Shown here piece by piece: positions 34,793 through 43,475 of a stretch of DNA of 64,000 bases. The stretch's first letter is position 1, and each line of letters opens with the position of its first letter. The notes below the pieces were generated by a model. The model was not told where the DNA came from. It worked only from the letters and a program-made list of their open reading frames with translations, and ran no database searches. The translations under genes and the position numbers were made by a program. Origin of the DNA: Bhargavaea cecembensis DSE10 (GTDB taxonomy: Bacteria; Bacillota; Bacilli; Bacillales_A; Planococcaceae); assembly GCF_000348905.1 (NCBI RefSeq), contig NZ_AOFT01000004.1:62001-126000 (forward strand), given 5' to 3'.

Positions 34793-36154
34793 TTGAACAT
34801 GATGGATGCCATCCGCTCAATCGGGGAGCGGGAGAAATCGCCGGTAGAACTGGTCAGGGAGACACTCGAAATCATCCGTGTAAAGAACCCTGAGCTGAAC
34901 GCCTATATCACGGTATGCGAGGAAGAGGCTGTCCGAGAAGCGGAGCTGCTTACCCGTGAATGGGAATCGGGCACATTGCGCGGCCCGCTTCACGGAATTC
35001 CGATTGCGGTGAAGGACCTGGTCTATACAGAAGGAATCCGGACAACGATGGGTTCCGTGATTCATCAGGATTTCGTCCCTCATGAAGATGCGACGGTGAT
35101 CGAGAAACTGAAGGATGCCGGTGCCGTCATCATCGGGAAGACGAATACGCATGAGTTCGCCTACGGGCCGACTGGAGACGTGTCCCATTTCGGCCCCGTA
35201 CGCAACCCCTACGACCCTTCCAGGATCTCAGGCGGGTCAAGCAGCGGGTCGGCTGCAGCCGTTGCGTCCGGCATGGCGTTTGCGGGCATCGGAACGGACA
35301 CCGGCGGATCGGTCCGCATCCCGGCCAGCGCCTGCAACCTGGTCGGCATGAAACCGACATTCGGCCGCATCAGCAAAAACAACATCTTCCCGCTCGCCTA
35401 TACTTTGGACCACCCGGGTCCGATCACGGCAGGCGTGGAAGAAAACGCGATCCTGCTCAATATCCTCGCCGGTCCGGACCCGGCCGACCGCTATTCCCTT
35501 CTGGAGTCTCCGCCTGACTTCACCACGGAACTCAGGGATGGCGTGGAAGGAACGGTCATCGGTCTGCCTGCCCACTATTTCCGCCTGCTTGACCCGGAAG
35601 TCCGTTCAGCGGCAGAACAAGCTGTCCGCAGGTTCGAGTCGCTCGGCTCAAAGGTGATCGACGTCGACATCCCGGTTATGCCCGAGATCAATGACGCACA
35701 GATTGTGACCATCCAGTGCGAAGCGGCCGCCATCCACCGGGAGACGATGGAGAATCGGCCAGGCGACTACGCACCGGAAGTGCTCGCGCGGCTGGAAGCA
35801 AGCGTCAGGCGGGCCGGATGGGAATACGTCCGCGCCCAGCAGGAACGACCCCGTCTGATTGAAGCGTACAACGAAGTGTTCTCCAATGTCGATGTCCTGC
35901 TTACGCCGACGCTTCCGATACTTCCGACTCCGATCGGTGAGCGGAAAACCGTTGTGGACGGCAAAGAAATCGACGTGATTCCCGCTCTCCTCAGCCTCAC
36001 TTCGCCGACCAACTTTACCGGCAATCCGAGCCTGAGTGTTCCATCCGGATTCTCACGTGAAGGACTTCCGATCGGCATCCAGCTGATTGGAAACCACGGG
36101 GATGAAGCGAAGCTGTACCGGTTTGGTTATGCATTCGAGCAGAACCGCTCATAA
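34793..36154 (+). CDS. Amidase (amidase signature family)
   Basis: About 453 residues from TTG at 34793, with AAAAGGGGGG before it; ATG codons follow at 34799 and 34802. The Ser-cisSer-Lys catalytic group is present: A-V-K-D-L-V (Lys), G-G-S-S-S-G-S (cis-Ser) and G-T-D-T-G-G-S-V-R-I-P-A (nucleophile Ser). Hydrolyses an amide bond; GatA relatives act on glutamine but there are no GatB/C partners here, so it is more likely a general amino-acid amide or peptide-amide hydrolase. Confidence 0.9.
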   Translation: MNMMDAIRSIGEREKSPVELVRETLEIIRVKNPELNAYITVCEEEAVREAELLTREWESGTLRGPLHGIPIAVKDLVYTEGIRTTMGSVIHQDFVPHEDATVIEKLKDAGAVIIGKTNTHEFAYGPTGDVSHFGPVRNPYDPSRISGGSSSGSAAAVASGMAFAGIGTDTGGSVRIPASACNLVGMKPTFGRISKNNIFPLAYTLDHPGPITAGVEENAILLNILAGPDPADRYSLLESPPDFTTELRDGVEGTVIGLPAHYFRLLDPEVRSAAEQAVRRFESLGSKVIDVDIPVMPEINDAQIVTIQCEAAAIHRETMENRPGDYAPEVLARLEASVRRAGWEYVRAQQERPRLIEAYNEVFSNVDVLLTPTLPILPTPIGERKTVVDGKEIDVIPALLSLTSPTNFTGNPSLSVPSGFSREGLPIGIQLIGNHGDEAKLYRFGYAFEQNRS

Positions 36155-36155
36155 A

Positions 36156-36239
36156 AGTCTCATTGATTGCTGAGGCACTCAGTGGCCGGTCCGAAGCACT
36201 CACTTGATTAATAAGAACACTTGCTTCGCCTCTATGCGT
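36156..36239. repeat. Four degenerate 21-bp units downstream of the amidase
   Basis: Units with a core near ACTCA/ACTT begin at 36156, 36177, 36198 and 36219, each 21 bp on. The array lies 1 bp after the amidase stop and ends 14 bp before a terminator, the same arrangement as at 219-323, but with unrelated core sequence. Confidence 0.68.
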
Positions 36240-36253
36240 ATTCACAAAACCCA

Positions 36254-36288
36254 AAGGGCCCTTCCGGAATTTTTCCTGAAGGGCCCTT
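36254..36288. terminator. Bidirectional intrinsic terminator
   Basis: AAGGGCCCTTC at 36254-36264 pairs with 36278-36288 and is followed by TTTTTT. It divides the convergent amidase and PAP2 genes. Confidence 0.85.
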
Positions 36289-36295
36289 CCTTTTT

Positions 36296-36931
36296 TCAGT
36301 TGCGTTCATCCAGATAATCCGGGTAGATGCCCCGGGCATGTTCGATTTCCCGCTCGCGGTTCTCGATTTTGGCCGATACAAGGCCAAGAGCGCCGCCAAA
36401 GAGTGCGCCTGCAAGAACCTCAAGCGGCTGGTGGCCAAGCAGTTCCTTCAGCTCTTTTTCCTGTTCCTCATACTTGAGGCTCGGGAATTCGCCTGACAGC
36501 TTGACGAAATTATCTTCAAGATCATTCACGAGCTTGGCGATCTCGCCTGTATGACGCCGGATTCCCTGTGCATCATACATGACAATTGTGGCGAGCACCA
36601 CGGCGACCGCCGTCTCGGTATGACGGGCACCCCGGTTCGAAGCAACGTAGGTCGCAAGGGCGGAAACGCCTGCGGAGTGGGAGCTCGGCATGCCGCCCGT
36701 TGTGAAAAGCGGGCGCCAGTCCCATTTGCCGGTCACTGCCTTGTGGGTGAAAATTTTAAGAGCCTGTGCGATGCCGATTGCGCCGAATGCCGTCACGATG
36801 CCCCTGTTCATCTTCCTCATCTGCTTCACGGCTGCCGTATCCGCTATCGGCGGCATCCGCTTTCCTGCTATTGGCCGCGTGGCCCGGACCGGCATGGCCG
36901 GGTTCATCGGAAGTACGGAATGTCTGTCCAT
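36296..36931 (-). CDS. YuiD-like divergent PAP2 membrane protein
   Basis: 211 residues from ATG 36929-36931, after TAGGAGGG. The core matches the divergent PAP2 family: M-P-S-S-H-S-A-G-V-S-A-L-A-T, V-M-Y-D-A-Q-G-I-R-R-H, and the C-terminal L-G-H-Q-P-L-E-V-L-A-G-A-L-F-G. Several membrane helices. An extra N-terminal ~40 residues before M-N-R-G-I-V-T-A-F is longer than the typical 158-residue YuiD, so the true start might be further in, though no ribosome site supports that. Function unknown. Confidence 0.85.
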   Translation of the reverse strand: MDRHSVLPMNPAMPVRATRPIAGKRMPPIADTAAVKQMRKMNRGIVTAFGAIGIAQALKIFTHKAVTGKWDWRPLFTTGGMPSSHSAGVSALATYVASNRGARHTETAVAVVLATIVMYDAQGIRRHTGEIAKLVNDLEDNFVKLSGEFPSLKYEEQEKELKELLGHQPLEVLAGALFGGALGLVSAKIENREREIEHARGIYPDYLDERN

Positions 36932-37030
36932 GATCGCCCTCCTATGTATCATCGTCTTTATCCATACCCATTGAGCCCGCGAATCATGTATCCATAACGG
37001 ACAAGAATTCCCTGACCGGCTATAGCACCT

Positions 37031-37114
37031 GTGCGGCGAGAGGACTGCCGGGTGAATGATCAGCAAGCAGCCGTGAATGTTAGGCAAACACTCACGAATG
37101 TAGAGCAAATTCCA
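37031..37114. repeat. 21-bp unit array beside a terminator
   Basis: GTGAATG-type units start at 37052, 37073 and 37094 (the last as ACGAATG), with a weaker one at 37031, at 21-bp steps. It lies just downstream of the terminator that follows the M20 gene. Confidence 0.6.
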
Positions 37115-37126
37115 CTCCGAAAAAAG

Positions 37127-37153
37127 AAGGCCGGCACCCCGACACGCCGGCTT
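37127..37153 (-). terminator. Intrinsic terminator of the M20 gene
   Basis: AAGCCGGC pairs with GCCGGCCTT on the minus strand (one bulge), followed by CTTTTTT. Confidence 0.75.
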
Positions 37154-37162
37154 TCCCTTGTC

Positions 37163-38356
37163 CTAATCCGTTGTCCCGCAATACGACAGCACGGCTGCCG
37201 CCATCGACTTCGCGCTGATGATCAGGCTTTTCTCGTCAATGTTGAACTTCGGATGGTGATGCGGGTAGGCCTCGCCCGACTCCGGTGCCGCTCCGACATA
37301 GAAAAAGCAGCCCGGCACTTTTTCCAGATAATAAGCGAAGTCTTCCGAAGGGGGCTGCGGAGGGGTTTCCAGGACCGCCTCCACTTCCGGTATCTGTGCC
37401 TGTTCGATCGACTTCCTGACCCGTTCCGTGACTTCCGGATCATTATAAAGAACCGGGTAATCGTTCTTGTATTCCAGGTCGCAGGTGACTCTGAACGACC
37501 GCTCCAGGCCTTCAGTAAACGCCCGTACCTCACGTTCAACGATCTCCCTTGTTTCACTGGACATCGCCCGGACGTCGCCTTCAATCGTGACAGAATCCTT
37601 GATGACGTTGAATGTTCCCTTCCCGTCCAGGTTTCCGATGGTAACTGTTGCAACATCAAACGGGTTGATCCGGCGGCTCACGATTGTCTGCAGGTTCATC
37701 ACGAACGAGCTGGCCGCGACGACCGCGTCATTGGCCAAGTGCGGTGAAGAACCATGTCCGCCTTTGCCCTGGACAATCAGCTTAAAGTAGGACCTTCCGG
37801 TTTGCGTATTCCCTCTCCGGTAAAACACTTTGCCGGTTTCCATATTGGTCATGACATGGATTCCGAGAATGGCATCCACCCCGTCCAGGACACCGGCTTT
37901 AATCATGCCGATGGCGCCGCCGGGCGGCATTTCCTCGGCTGGCTGATGGATGACGCGGATTGTGCCCTTCAGCCGGTCCTTGTACTCCGCCAGCGTCTCG
38001 GCCAGCACCAGCATGTAGGCGGTATGGCCATCATGACCGCAGGCATGCATGACACCCTCATTTTTCGAGGCAAACGGCAGTCCTGTCTCCTCCTTGATCG
38101 GCAACGCATCAAAATCTGCACGGATCGCGATGGTTTTTCCCGGCTCCGCGCCTTTGATCGTCACCACAATGCCCCGCTGTCCGCCAAAGTCCGTCTCAAT
38201 ATCGTCCACGGGCACATCTTTATAGAAATCTCCGATAAACCTGGCCGTTTCCTCTTCCTCGAAGGACAGCTCCGGGTGTTCATGAAGATAGCGGCGGATC
38301 TCGATGATCCGGTCCTGTTTTTCATCCAGCTTTTCCAATACATCATTTAATAGCAC
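37163..38356 (-). CDS. M20 family amidohydrolase
   Basis: 397 residues from the GTG at 38354-38356, after GGAGGCG. The zinc sites are seen as H-A-C-G-H-D-G-H and E-E-M-P-P-G-G, with the L-R-Y-L-H-E-H-P-E-L-S start typical of N-acyl-amino-acid deacylases (hippurate hydrolase/IAA-amino acid hydrolase type). An H-x-x-x-x-F-D closing segment, H-P-K-F-N-I-D-E, is also present. Downstream of an NhaC antiporter gene, so both may act on the same compound. Substrate unknown. Confidence 0.9.
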   Translation of the reverse strand: MLLNDVLEKLDEKQDRIIEIRRYLHEHPELSFEEEETARFIGDFYKDVPVDDIETDFGGQRGIVVTIKGAEPGKTIAIRADFDALPIKEETGLPFASKNEGVMHACGHDGHTAYMLVLAETLAEYKDRLKGTIRVIHQPAEEMPPGGAIGMIKAGVLDGVDAILGIHVMTNMETGKVFYRRGNTQTGRSYFKLIVQGKGGHGSSPHLANDAVVAASSFVMNLQTIVSRRINPFDVATVTIGNLDGKGTFNVIKDSVTIEGDVRAMSSETREIVEREVRAFTEGLERSFRVTCDLEYKNDYPVLYNDPEVTERVRKSIEQAQIPEVEAVLETPPQPPSEDFAYYLEKVPGCFFYVGAAPESGEAYPHHHPKFNIDEKSLIISAKSMAAAVLSYCGTTD

Positions 38357-38512
38357 TAAATCGCCTCCGGGCTGTTGCTGTTTTCCATTCAAGGTGGTGC
38401 AAGGATTGCCCCCTGACAGTTATCCTTCCCATTATGTTGGAGAGAAAAACGCCGGCCAGGCATTCCTGCACCTCCGAACCGATTCCGGCAGCGCATGGAA
38501 GAGTCCAGCTTT

Positions 38513-39955
38513 TCAGTCGCTGACCGCACTTCCTGCCGGCAGCCCGCCTCCGCCTTCGTCACCTTCCTCTTCCCCATCCGCCTTTTTGATCGCAAAGCCG
38601 GTCAGTCCATAGATCAGGGCGACCAGCGGCGAGAGGTAGCTGAGGAACAGGAAAGGAATAAACTCGAACTGGCCGACACCAAGCGTGCCCGCTGCAAAGA
38701 CCGCCGTAATATGCCACGGGATGATGACCCCGGATACCGCTCCGGCGTCTTCCATCGTCCTCGACAAGTTTGCCCGGTCCAGATTCAGCCGTTCATACAT
38801 CGGTGCCATTGCCGGTCCCGTGACGGCGTACGCAAAGTTTCCGGATGCGCCGACACCGCAGTTCACGAACGTCACCGCCAGTGTCGCAGGAATCAGTTTC
38901 CTGACAGAATCGACCTTTCTGAAAAGCGGCCGGAGCACGGTCCCCAAAAGCCCGGAATGTGTAAGAATTCCGCCGAACCCCAGGGCGAACAGGAACAGGA
39001 CGACCGTGTTCAGCATACTGACGATGCCCCCAGTAGTGAGGAGCTCATCGACAATGGCAATTCCCGTCCTGGAGACATAGCCTCCCCACATGAACCCGAT
39101 TCCTTCAGTGAACGAAAAACCCTGGTAAAACACTGCCACCGCAAGGCCCGCGAGCGCACCGACAAAGATGGCCGGAAGCGCGGGTTTCTGCATGATGAGA
39201 AGCGTGATAACGATGGCGATCGGGAGGAGCGCCACCCAGCCTGTCTGCAGTTCTGCAGCGATGCCGGATCGGATGGTCTCCAGCTGGCCGGCTCCCGCGG
39301 CAGCGCCTGCTGTCCCCTGCATAAATCCGACAATCGTGAACAAGACCGCCGTTCCAACAAGTGCCGGAACGGTCGTCCAGAGCATATGCCGGACATGGGC
39401 GATCAGGTCGACACGTGAGACAGCCGCCGCCATATTCGTGCTGTCGGACAGCGGGGACAGCTTATCCCCGAAGACTGCCCCGGAAATGATGGCACCTGCT
39501 GCCATGCCGGCCGGGATGCCGAACGCCTCGGACACGCCGATCAGTGCGATGCCGACAGAGCCGATTGTGCCCCACGAGGTTCCCGTCGCCATCGAGACAA
39601 TCGAGCAGAGAATCAATGCCGTGACAAGGAAATAAGTCGGATGGATAATCTGCAGGCCGATTGATGTGAGCGTCGAGATTGTCCCTGCCGCGGCCCATGT
39701 TCCGATAAGCGTGCCGACCGCAATCAGGATCATGATGACGCCGAGCGCTTTCCGGATCATGTCAAACGCAAATCCTTCAACCTCACTGTACGAAAACCCG
39801 ATTTTCATGGCAATCGGGATGGCCGCCATCAGTCCGATAAACATCGTCAGCTGCAGGTTCAGTTCCAGGACAACGATTCCCGTAACAAGCAGGGCAAAAA
39901 GAACCATCATGGACACCAGGGCATACGTGAACGTCGGCTGCGGATTCGCTTTCAT
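38513..39955 (-). CDS. NhaC-family Na+/H+ antiporter
   Basis: 480 residues, about 12 membrane helices, with T-S-W-G-T-I-G-S-V-G, S-G-A-V-F-G-D-K-L-S-P-L-S-D-S and N-F-A-Y-A-V. AAAGGGGGA precedes the ATG. Same family as the gene in the hydroxyproline operon but not a recent duplicate. The 156 bases to the M20 gene hold a possible GC hairpin followed by TTTTT, which might lower M20 expression. Confidence 0.86.
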   Translation of the reverse strand: MKANPQPTFTYALVSMMVLFALLVTGIVVLELNLQLTMFIGLMAAIPIAMKIGFSYSEVEGFAFDMIRKALGVIMILIAVGTLIGTWAAAGTISTLTSIGLQIIHPTYFLVTALILCSIVSMATGTSWGTIGSVGIALIGVSEAFGIPAGMAAGAIISGAVFGDKLSPLSDSTNMAAAVSRVDLIAHVRHMLWTTVPALVGTAVLFTIVGFMQGTAGAAAGAGQLETIRSGIAAELQTGWVALLPIAIVITLLIMQKPALPAIFVGALAGLAVAVFYQGFSFTEGIGFMWGGYVSRTGIAIVDELLTTGGIVSMLNTVVLFLFALGFGGILTHSGLLGTVLRPLFRKVDSVRKLIPATLAVTFVNCGVGASGNFAYAVTGPAMAPMYERLNLDRANLSRTMEDAGAVSGVIIPWHITAVFAAGTLGVGQFEFIPFLFLSYLSPLVALIYGLTGFAIKKADGEEEGDEGGGGLPAGSAVSD

Positions 39956-40054
39956 CTGAGTCCCCCTTTAAATTGGCCGTGTCTTTTCCTTTCTCCCAAC
40001 CCCTCCTTTCCTAAACCTATATATTAAATATTCTGATATCATATGATGCAAAAA

Positions 40055-40080
40055 AAGACGCGCCTGTATGCGCGCGCCTT
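40055..40080 (-). terminator. Intrinsic terminator
   Basis: AAGGCGCGC on the minus strand pairs with GCGCGTCTT, followed by a run of seven T. Follows the PH-domain gene. Confidence 0.72.
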
Positions 40081-40088
40081 GTAATCCA

Positions 40089-40496
40089 TTATTCCCTAAG
40101 GATGATTTCCGGATTCTCTTCCCGAAGCGCCCGGATCAGTTCATCCCGGTCTTTGGGCCCGACCGAAACGACACCATAGGTGCCGAACTGGATCTCCAGC
40201 TTACGGATCGTGAGCGAAGGAGATGTGAACGGGTTCGTCGTCTTCCGGACAGAAGTGATCCGGTCGATCGGAATGGACTTGTAATACGGGCCGGACGTGA
40301 TGAAGAGGCGCCCGTCCCGGATTTCATAATCAGTCCGGAACCAGATCGAAAGCAGAAGGAGAACGATTCCCGAGACGATGATTGCGCCGACCGGGTCCCC
40401 GTCCGCGATCATCCGTGTGACACTCCAGACCATAAGGGCGATGCTCCCCCAAATGACACTTCCGAGCCACACATCCCGTCTGGCGCGGAATCTCAA
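40089..40496 (-). CDS. PH-domain membrane protein (YyaB-like)
   Basis: 135 residues from TTG 40494-40496, overlapping the stop of the HAD gene. Two hydrophobic segments (V-I-W-G-S-I-A-L-M-V-W and I-I-V-S-G-I-V-L-L-L-L-S-I-W) are followed by a bacterial PH-type domain with Y-K-S-I-P-I-D-R-I-T-S-V-R-K-T, the arrangement of the YyaB/bPH_6 family. Function unknown; part of the PH/HAD/MATE unit by overlap. Confidence 0.75.
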   Translation of the reverse strand: MRFRARRDVWLGSVIWGSIALMVWSVTRMIADGDPVGAIIVSGIVLLLLSIWFRTDYEIRDGRLFITSGPYYKSIPIDRITSVRKTTNPFTSPSLTIRKLEIQFGTYGVVSVGPKDRDELIRALREENPEIILRE

Positions 40497-41134
40497 AGCC
40501 GCTCCGTTAGCCCCGGCAGTTCTGCGAGGGAACCGATCCGGTAATCCGGATTTTCCGGCTGTCCGAATCCGTAGGCAGCCCAGATAAACGGCACGCCTGC
40601 GCCCCGCGCCGCATCCTCATCGCCTTTCGTGTCCCCGACGTAAACGGCGCTTTTCAGGTTGTTCCGCTCCATGACGAGCTTGATGTTGCCGCTTTTCGGC
40701 AGCCCCGTGCGGCCCGGATTCTCGTAGTCTTTAAAGTAGCCGCCGAGACCGTGCGCCTCGAAAAAGGCCTCGATGTAGCCATCCTGGCAGTTGCTGACGA
40801 TGTAAAGCGGATAGGTCCGGGACAGCTTCTCCAGCACCTCTTCCAACTCCGGATAAAGCGTGCCGCCTTTTTCCGCGATATAGTCGTTCTCATACACACA
40901 GCACTCGTCCATCAGTTCCTTACGCTTTTCGGCATCGAGTTCCGGGAAAAGCCGGTCGCCGATTTCCGGAAGCTGCAGCCCCATCAGGCCCGTCAATTCC
41001 TCTTCCGTCACCTCACGCTTGGCATCATGACGGTCCTGCACAACTTTCGTCCACGACTCCGCGACCTCCTTGCGGGAATCCCACAGCGTCCCGTCCAGGT
41101 CGAAAATGATTCCATCCACTGCCAATTCGATCAC
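40493..41134 (-). CDS. HAD-superfamily phosphatase (PGP-like)
   Basis: 213 residues. HAD motif I is F-D-L-D-G-T-L-W-D-S, motif II is in V-S-N-C-Q-D-G-Y, the lysine in G-L-P-K-S-G-N, and motif IV in Y-V-G-D-T-K-G-D-E-D-A. The cap insertion fits the phosphoglycolate phosphatase type. GTG at 41134 overlaps the MATE stop; TTG at 41125 is better spaced from GAGGAG, so the first three residues are uncertain. Substrate unknown. Confidence 0.87.
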   Translation of the reverse strand: MIELAVDGIIFDLDGTLWDSRKEVAESWTKVVQDRHDAKREVTEEELTGLMGLQLPEIGDRLFPELDAEKRKELMDECCVYENDYIAEKGGTLYPELEEVLEKLSRTYPLYIVSNCQDGYIEAFFEAHGLGGYFKDYENPGRTGLPKSGNIKLVMERNNLKSAVYVGDTKGDEDAARGAGVPFIWAAYGFGQPENPDYRIGSLAELPGLTERL

Positions 41135-42474
41135 TCCTCAGAAATTGCCTTGATTTCTCTCCATTTCCCGTACCGGTAGTAAAGAAACGCGAACACACTG
41201 CTGATGATGAAGCTTGTCCCCATGCCCAGAGCGATCCCGTCCCGGCCGAGCCATTCGGAAAACAGCCAGACAAGCGGGTACCTGAGCACCCAGAACGAGA
41301 TGATGTTCAGGACCAGCACCTGGAACATCGCTCCCGCCGCACGCACCGCCCCGTTCAGGATGAAATTGATCCCGAGAAACGGATAAAAGAACGCAATCGT
41401 TTTCACGTACTCCGCTCCGAACGATGCTGCCTCCGGCTCCCGGATAAACAGCCTGACCGCCGGTTCGGCAAGCAGGAACAGGATGGCCGCTATGACGAGC
41501 ATTGCGCCGAGGTTAAAGAAGAACCCGTACTTCGTGATGCGTCCGACGCGCTCCCATTTGTCCGCGCCGATGTTCTGTCCGGCCATTGAGTTGACGGCCG
41601 TACCGAGCGCCTGTGCCGGCAGCATGATCAGGCTGTCCAGCCGCTGCGCCGCCCCGTAGCCGGCGACGACCGCAGGGCCGAATGACGCGACGACACTCAT
41701 AATTGCCATGACCCCCGCCGAAATGACGCTCATCTGAAGGCCGGCCGGAATGCCGAGTTTGAGAATGTCTTTGACTTCCCGCGACTTGGGCATTGACGGC
41801 TTGGTATACGGCACAAGCCGCTTACGGAGTATGTAGATGAGTCCCGCCACAAATGACAGCCCCTGGGACAGCACCGTCGCATAAGCGGCGCCTTCGATGC
41901 CCCAGCCGAAGCCGGAGATGAACAGCGGATCCAGCACCGCATTCAGCACGACCGCCGTCGCAACGAAATAAAGCGGTGTCTTGGAATCCCCGACCGACCG
42001 GAGCACGGTCGTATTGAAGTTATAGCCGAACAAAAACAGGAGCCCCGTGAAGTTGATCTGCAGGTATGCCGTTGCCATCGGAAGCATCACTTCCGGCGTG
42101 CCGAGCAGCCGCAGCACCGGCTCGGCAATAAAGATCCCCACGATGCCGAGGCCGATCGACATGATCGACATCAGCACAACAAATGCATTCAGATACCGCT
42201 TCAGGCCTTCCTCACTTTTTCGCCCTTTCTGCTGCGAGAGGATCGTCAGCGCCGCATTGTTCAGCCCGAGCACGAATGACAGCACCGTAAACAGCACCGT
42301 CGACGAAATCGACACCGCCCCGAGCGCATCCGCCCCGATCAGATTCCCCACCCACAGCGAGTCGATCAGCTGATACGACACCTGAAGCAGGTTTGCCAGC
42401 AGGATCGGCCAGGCAAAGGCAAACATCTGCCGGGCAAGCGGCCCCTGTGTAAAGTCCTGTTGAGTCGTCGCCAT
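41131..42474 (-). CDS. MATE family efflux transporter
   Basis: 447 residues from the ATG at 42472-42474, after GGGGG. Two blocks of six membrane helices, starting Q-G-P-L-A-R-Q-M-F-A-F-A-W-P-I-L, the MATE pattern, with W-V-G-N-L-I-G-A-D-A-L-G-A-V and a repeated G-A-A-Q-R-L-D-S block. Exports cationic drugs or metabolites using Na+ or H+. Overlaps the HAD gene by 4 bases, suggesting one unit. Confidence 0.9.
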   Translation of the reverse strand: MATTQQDFTQGPLARQMFAFAWPILLANLLQVSYQLIDSLWVGNLIGADALGAVSISSTVLFTVLSFVLGLNNAALTILSQQKGRKSEEGLKRYLNAFVVLMSIMSIGLGIVGIFIAEPVLRLLGTPEVMLPMATAYLQINFTGLLFLFGYNFNTTVLRSVGDSKTPLYFVATAVVLNAVLDPLFISGFGWGIEGAAYATVLSQGLSFVAGLIYILRKRLVPYTKPSMPKSREVKDILKLGIPAGLQMSVISAGVMAIMSVVASFGPAVVAGYGAAQRLDSLIMLPAQALGTAVNSMAGQNIGADKWERVGRITKYGFFFNLGAMLVIAAILFLLAEPAVRLFIREPEAASFGAEYVKTIAFFYPFLGINFILNGAVRAAGAMFQVLVLNIISFWVLRYPLVWLFSEWLGRDGIALGMGTSFIISSVFAFLYYRYGKWREIKAISEE

Positions 42475-42551
42475 CCCGCCGCCCCCTTTTCTTAAGTGGT
42501 CATGCATCCCATTATAGCGAAGTTAGAGGGGACGGAGGCAGTAGGCGGCCC

Positions 42552-42635
42552 GAGAGTACACCAGGGCCAAGCGAAAGTACACAATCGCAGCATGAAAGTA
42601 CACCATTCACTTGGGAAATTACACATTCCGCCTGT
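42552..42635. repeat. Four 21-bp units at a gene 3' end
   Basis: GAAAGTACAC-type cores start at 42552, 42573, 42594 and 42615 (first reads GAGAGTACAC, last GAAATTACAC). The array begins at the stop codon of the membrane gene read leftward (42619-42621 falls inside the last unit) and no terminator stem is evident here. Confidence 0.82.
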
Positions 42636-43155
42636 TAGGCTCCTTCCTGCCGGAACCCTTGCCGCTTTTCTTCAAAAGACGGAACAGGGTTTCAATCACG
42701 AGCAGCATCACCGCCAGGCCGGCTGCGACCGGCAGTGCGGTCCCGTCCTGCGCCCCGACGAGAAGGCCGATCCCGTAAAAGGCGAGCACCCGGGTAAAGA
42801 GCAGCACCCATTTGACCATCACCGACTTGCCCATCACGGACTTCAGAAACAGTTCAATCAGGCTGTCGACCGTGAACAGGTACACAAGCACACCGATAAC
42901 GAAAATCCCTAATTTCCCGGGGCTCATCTCCAGATCAAACAGCCAGCCGACCACCTGCACCGACCCGGCCAGCGCGAACAGAATCCCGCCCATCATCGCC
43001 GCGACCGGCAACGCCAGCAGCGCCGAGGTGATGGCGATAATTCCCGGCCCCTTCCCTTCCCCTTCCGGCTCCTGCCGCTCACTCCGACGGATAAAGGCGA
43101 AGATGGAAAGGGTTGCGATGATCCAGATGCCAAGTGTGGCGAAGATGATGTTCAT
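42619..43155 (-). CDS. Membrane protein, unknown function
   Basis: 178 residues with five or so hydrophobic segments: N-terminal I-I-F-A-T-L-G-I-W-I-I-A-T-L, I-I-A-I-T-S-A-L-L-A-L-P, I-F-V-I-G-V-L-V-Y-L-F-T-V-D, V-L-L-F-T-R-V-L-A-F-Y and a last one near 155. Ends in a basic tail. I do not recognise a family. Ribosome site is weak (GGACGTGAG). It ends inside the 21-bp array. Confidence 0.7.
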   Translation of the reverse strand: MNIIFATLGIWIIATLSIFAFIRRSERQEPEGEGKGPGIIAITSALLALPVAAMMGGILFALAGSVQVVGWLFDLEMSPGKLGIFVIGVLVYLFTVDSLIELFLKSVMGKSVMVKWVLLFTRVLAFYGIGLLVGAQDGTALPVAAGLAVMLLVIETLFRLLKKSGKGSGRKEPNRRNV

Positions 43156-43246
43156 AAACTCACGTCCAATCCTGGTGGGTCTTTAGTGATTTATACGGAT
43201 GGGGGTTGGGGGAGGTTTCAATTGGTGCTGGAGATGCTCACGCGGT

Positions 43247-43416
43247 GTACGCGTGCAAACCCAGAGGGCTCTCTCTTTTTCGTACACGAACTTATTGGAT
43301 TCGTGCGCAAACATGGGAGCCACTCCTCTTTTCATACGCAAACTTCTTGGATTCGTACGCAAACCTCGATGACTCATTCCATTTCGCACACGAACTTTTC
43401 GGTTTCGAACGCAAAC
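43247..43416. repeat. Phased repeat array with alternating 21/31-bp steps (52-bp super-period)
   Basis: The anchor ACGCAAAC (or ACACGAAC/GTGCAAAC) ends at 43260, 43291, 43312, 43343, 43364, 43395 and 43416. Steps are 31, 21, 31, 21, 31, 21, so pairs recur every 52 bp. It fills most of the 320-base gap 43156-43475. Steps of 21, 31 and 52 are close to two, three and five helical turns. Coding is unlikely: an even period of 52 is not a multiple of 3. Confidence 0.82.
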
Positions 43417-43433
43417 TTGTCAGCCCTCACCCT

Positions 43434-43462
43434 CCAAAAAACCCGCCGCACCAGGCGGCAGG
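43434..43462 (-). terminator. Intrinsic terminator of the M20 gene
   Basis: CCGCC and GGCGG pair across a short loop on the minus strand and are followed by TTTTTT, right after the stop at 43476. Confidence 0.7.
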
Positions 43463-43475
43463 CTCATCCATCCCC

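Noticed and set aside
37031-37747. A 238-codon plus-strand frame over the 21-bp array and the M20 gene
   Set aside because: It is antisense to a well-supported enzyme gene and begins within the repeat.
38393-38512. A small gene between the NhaC and M20 genes
   Set aside because: Short frames there lack ribosome sites; the stretch only shows a loose GC hairpin followed by TTTTT.
38495-39418. A 307-codon plus-strand frame
   Set aside because: It is antisense to the NhaC gene, highly charged, with no hydrophobic or catalytic motif.
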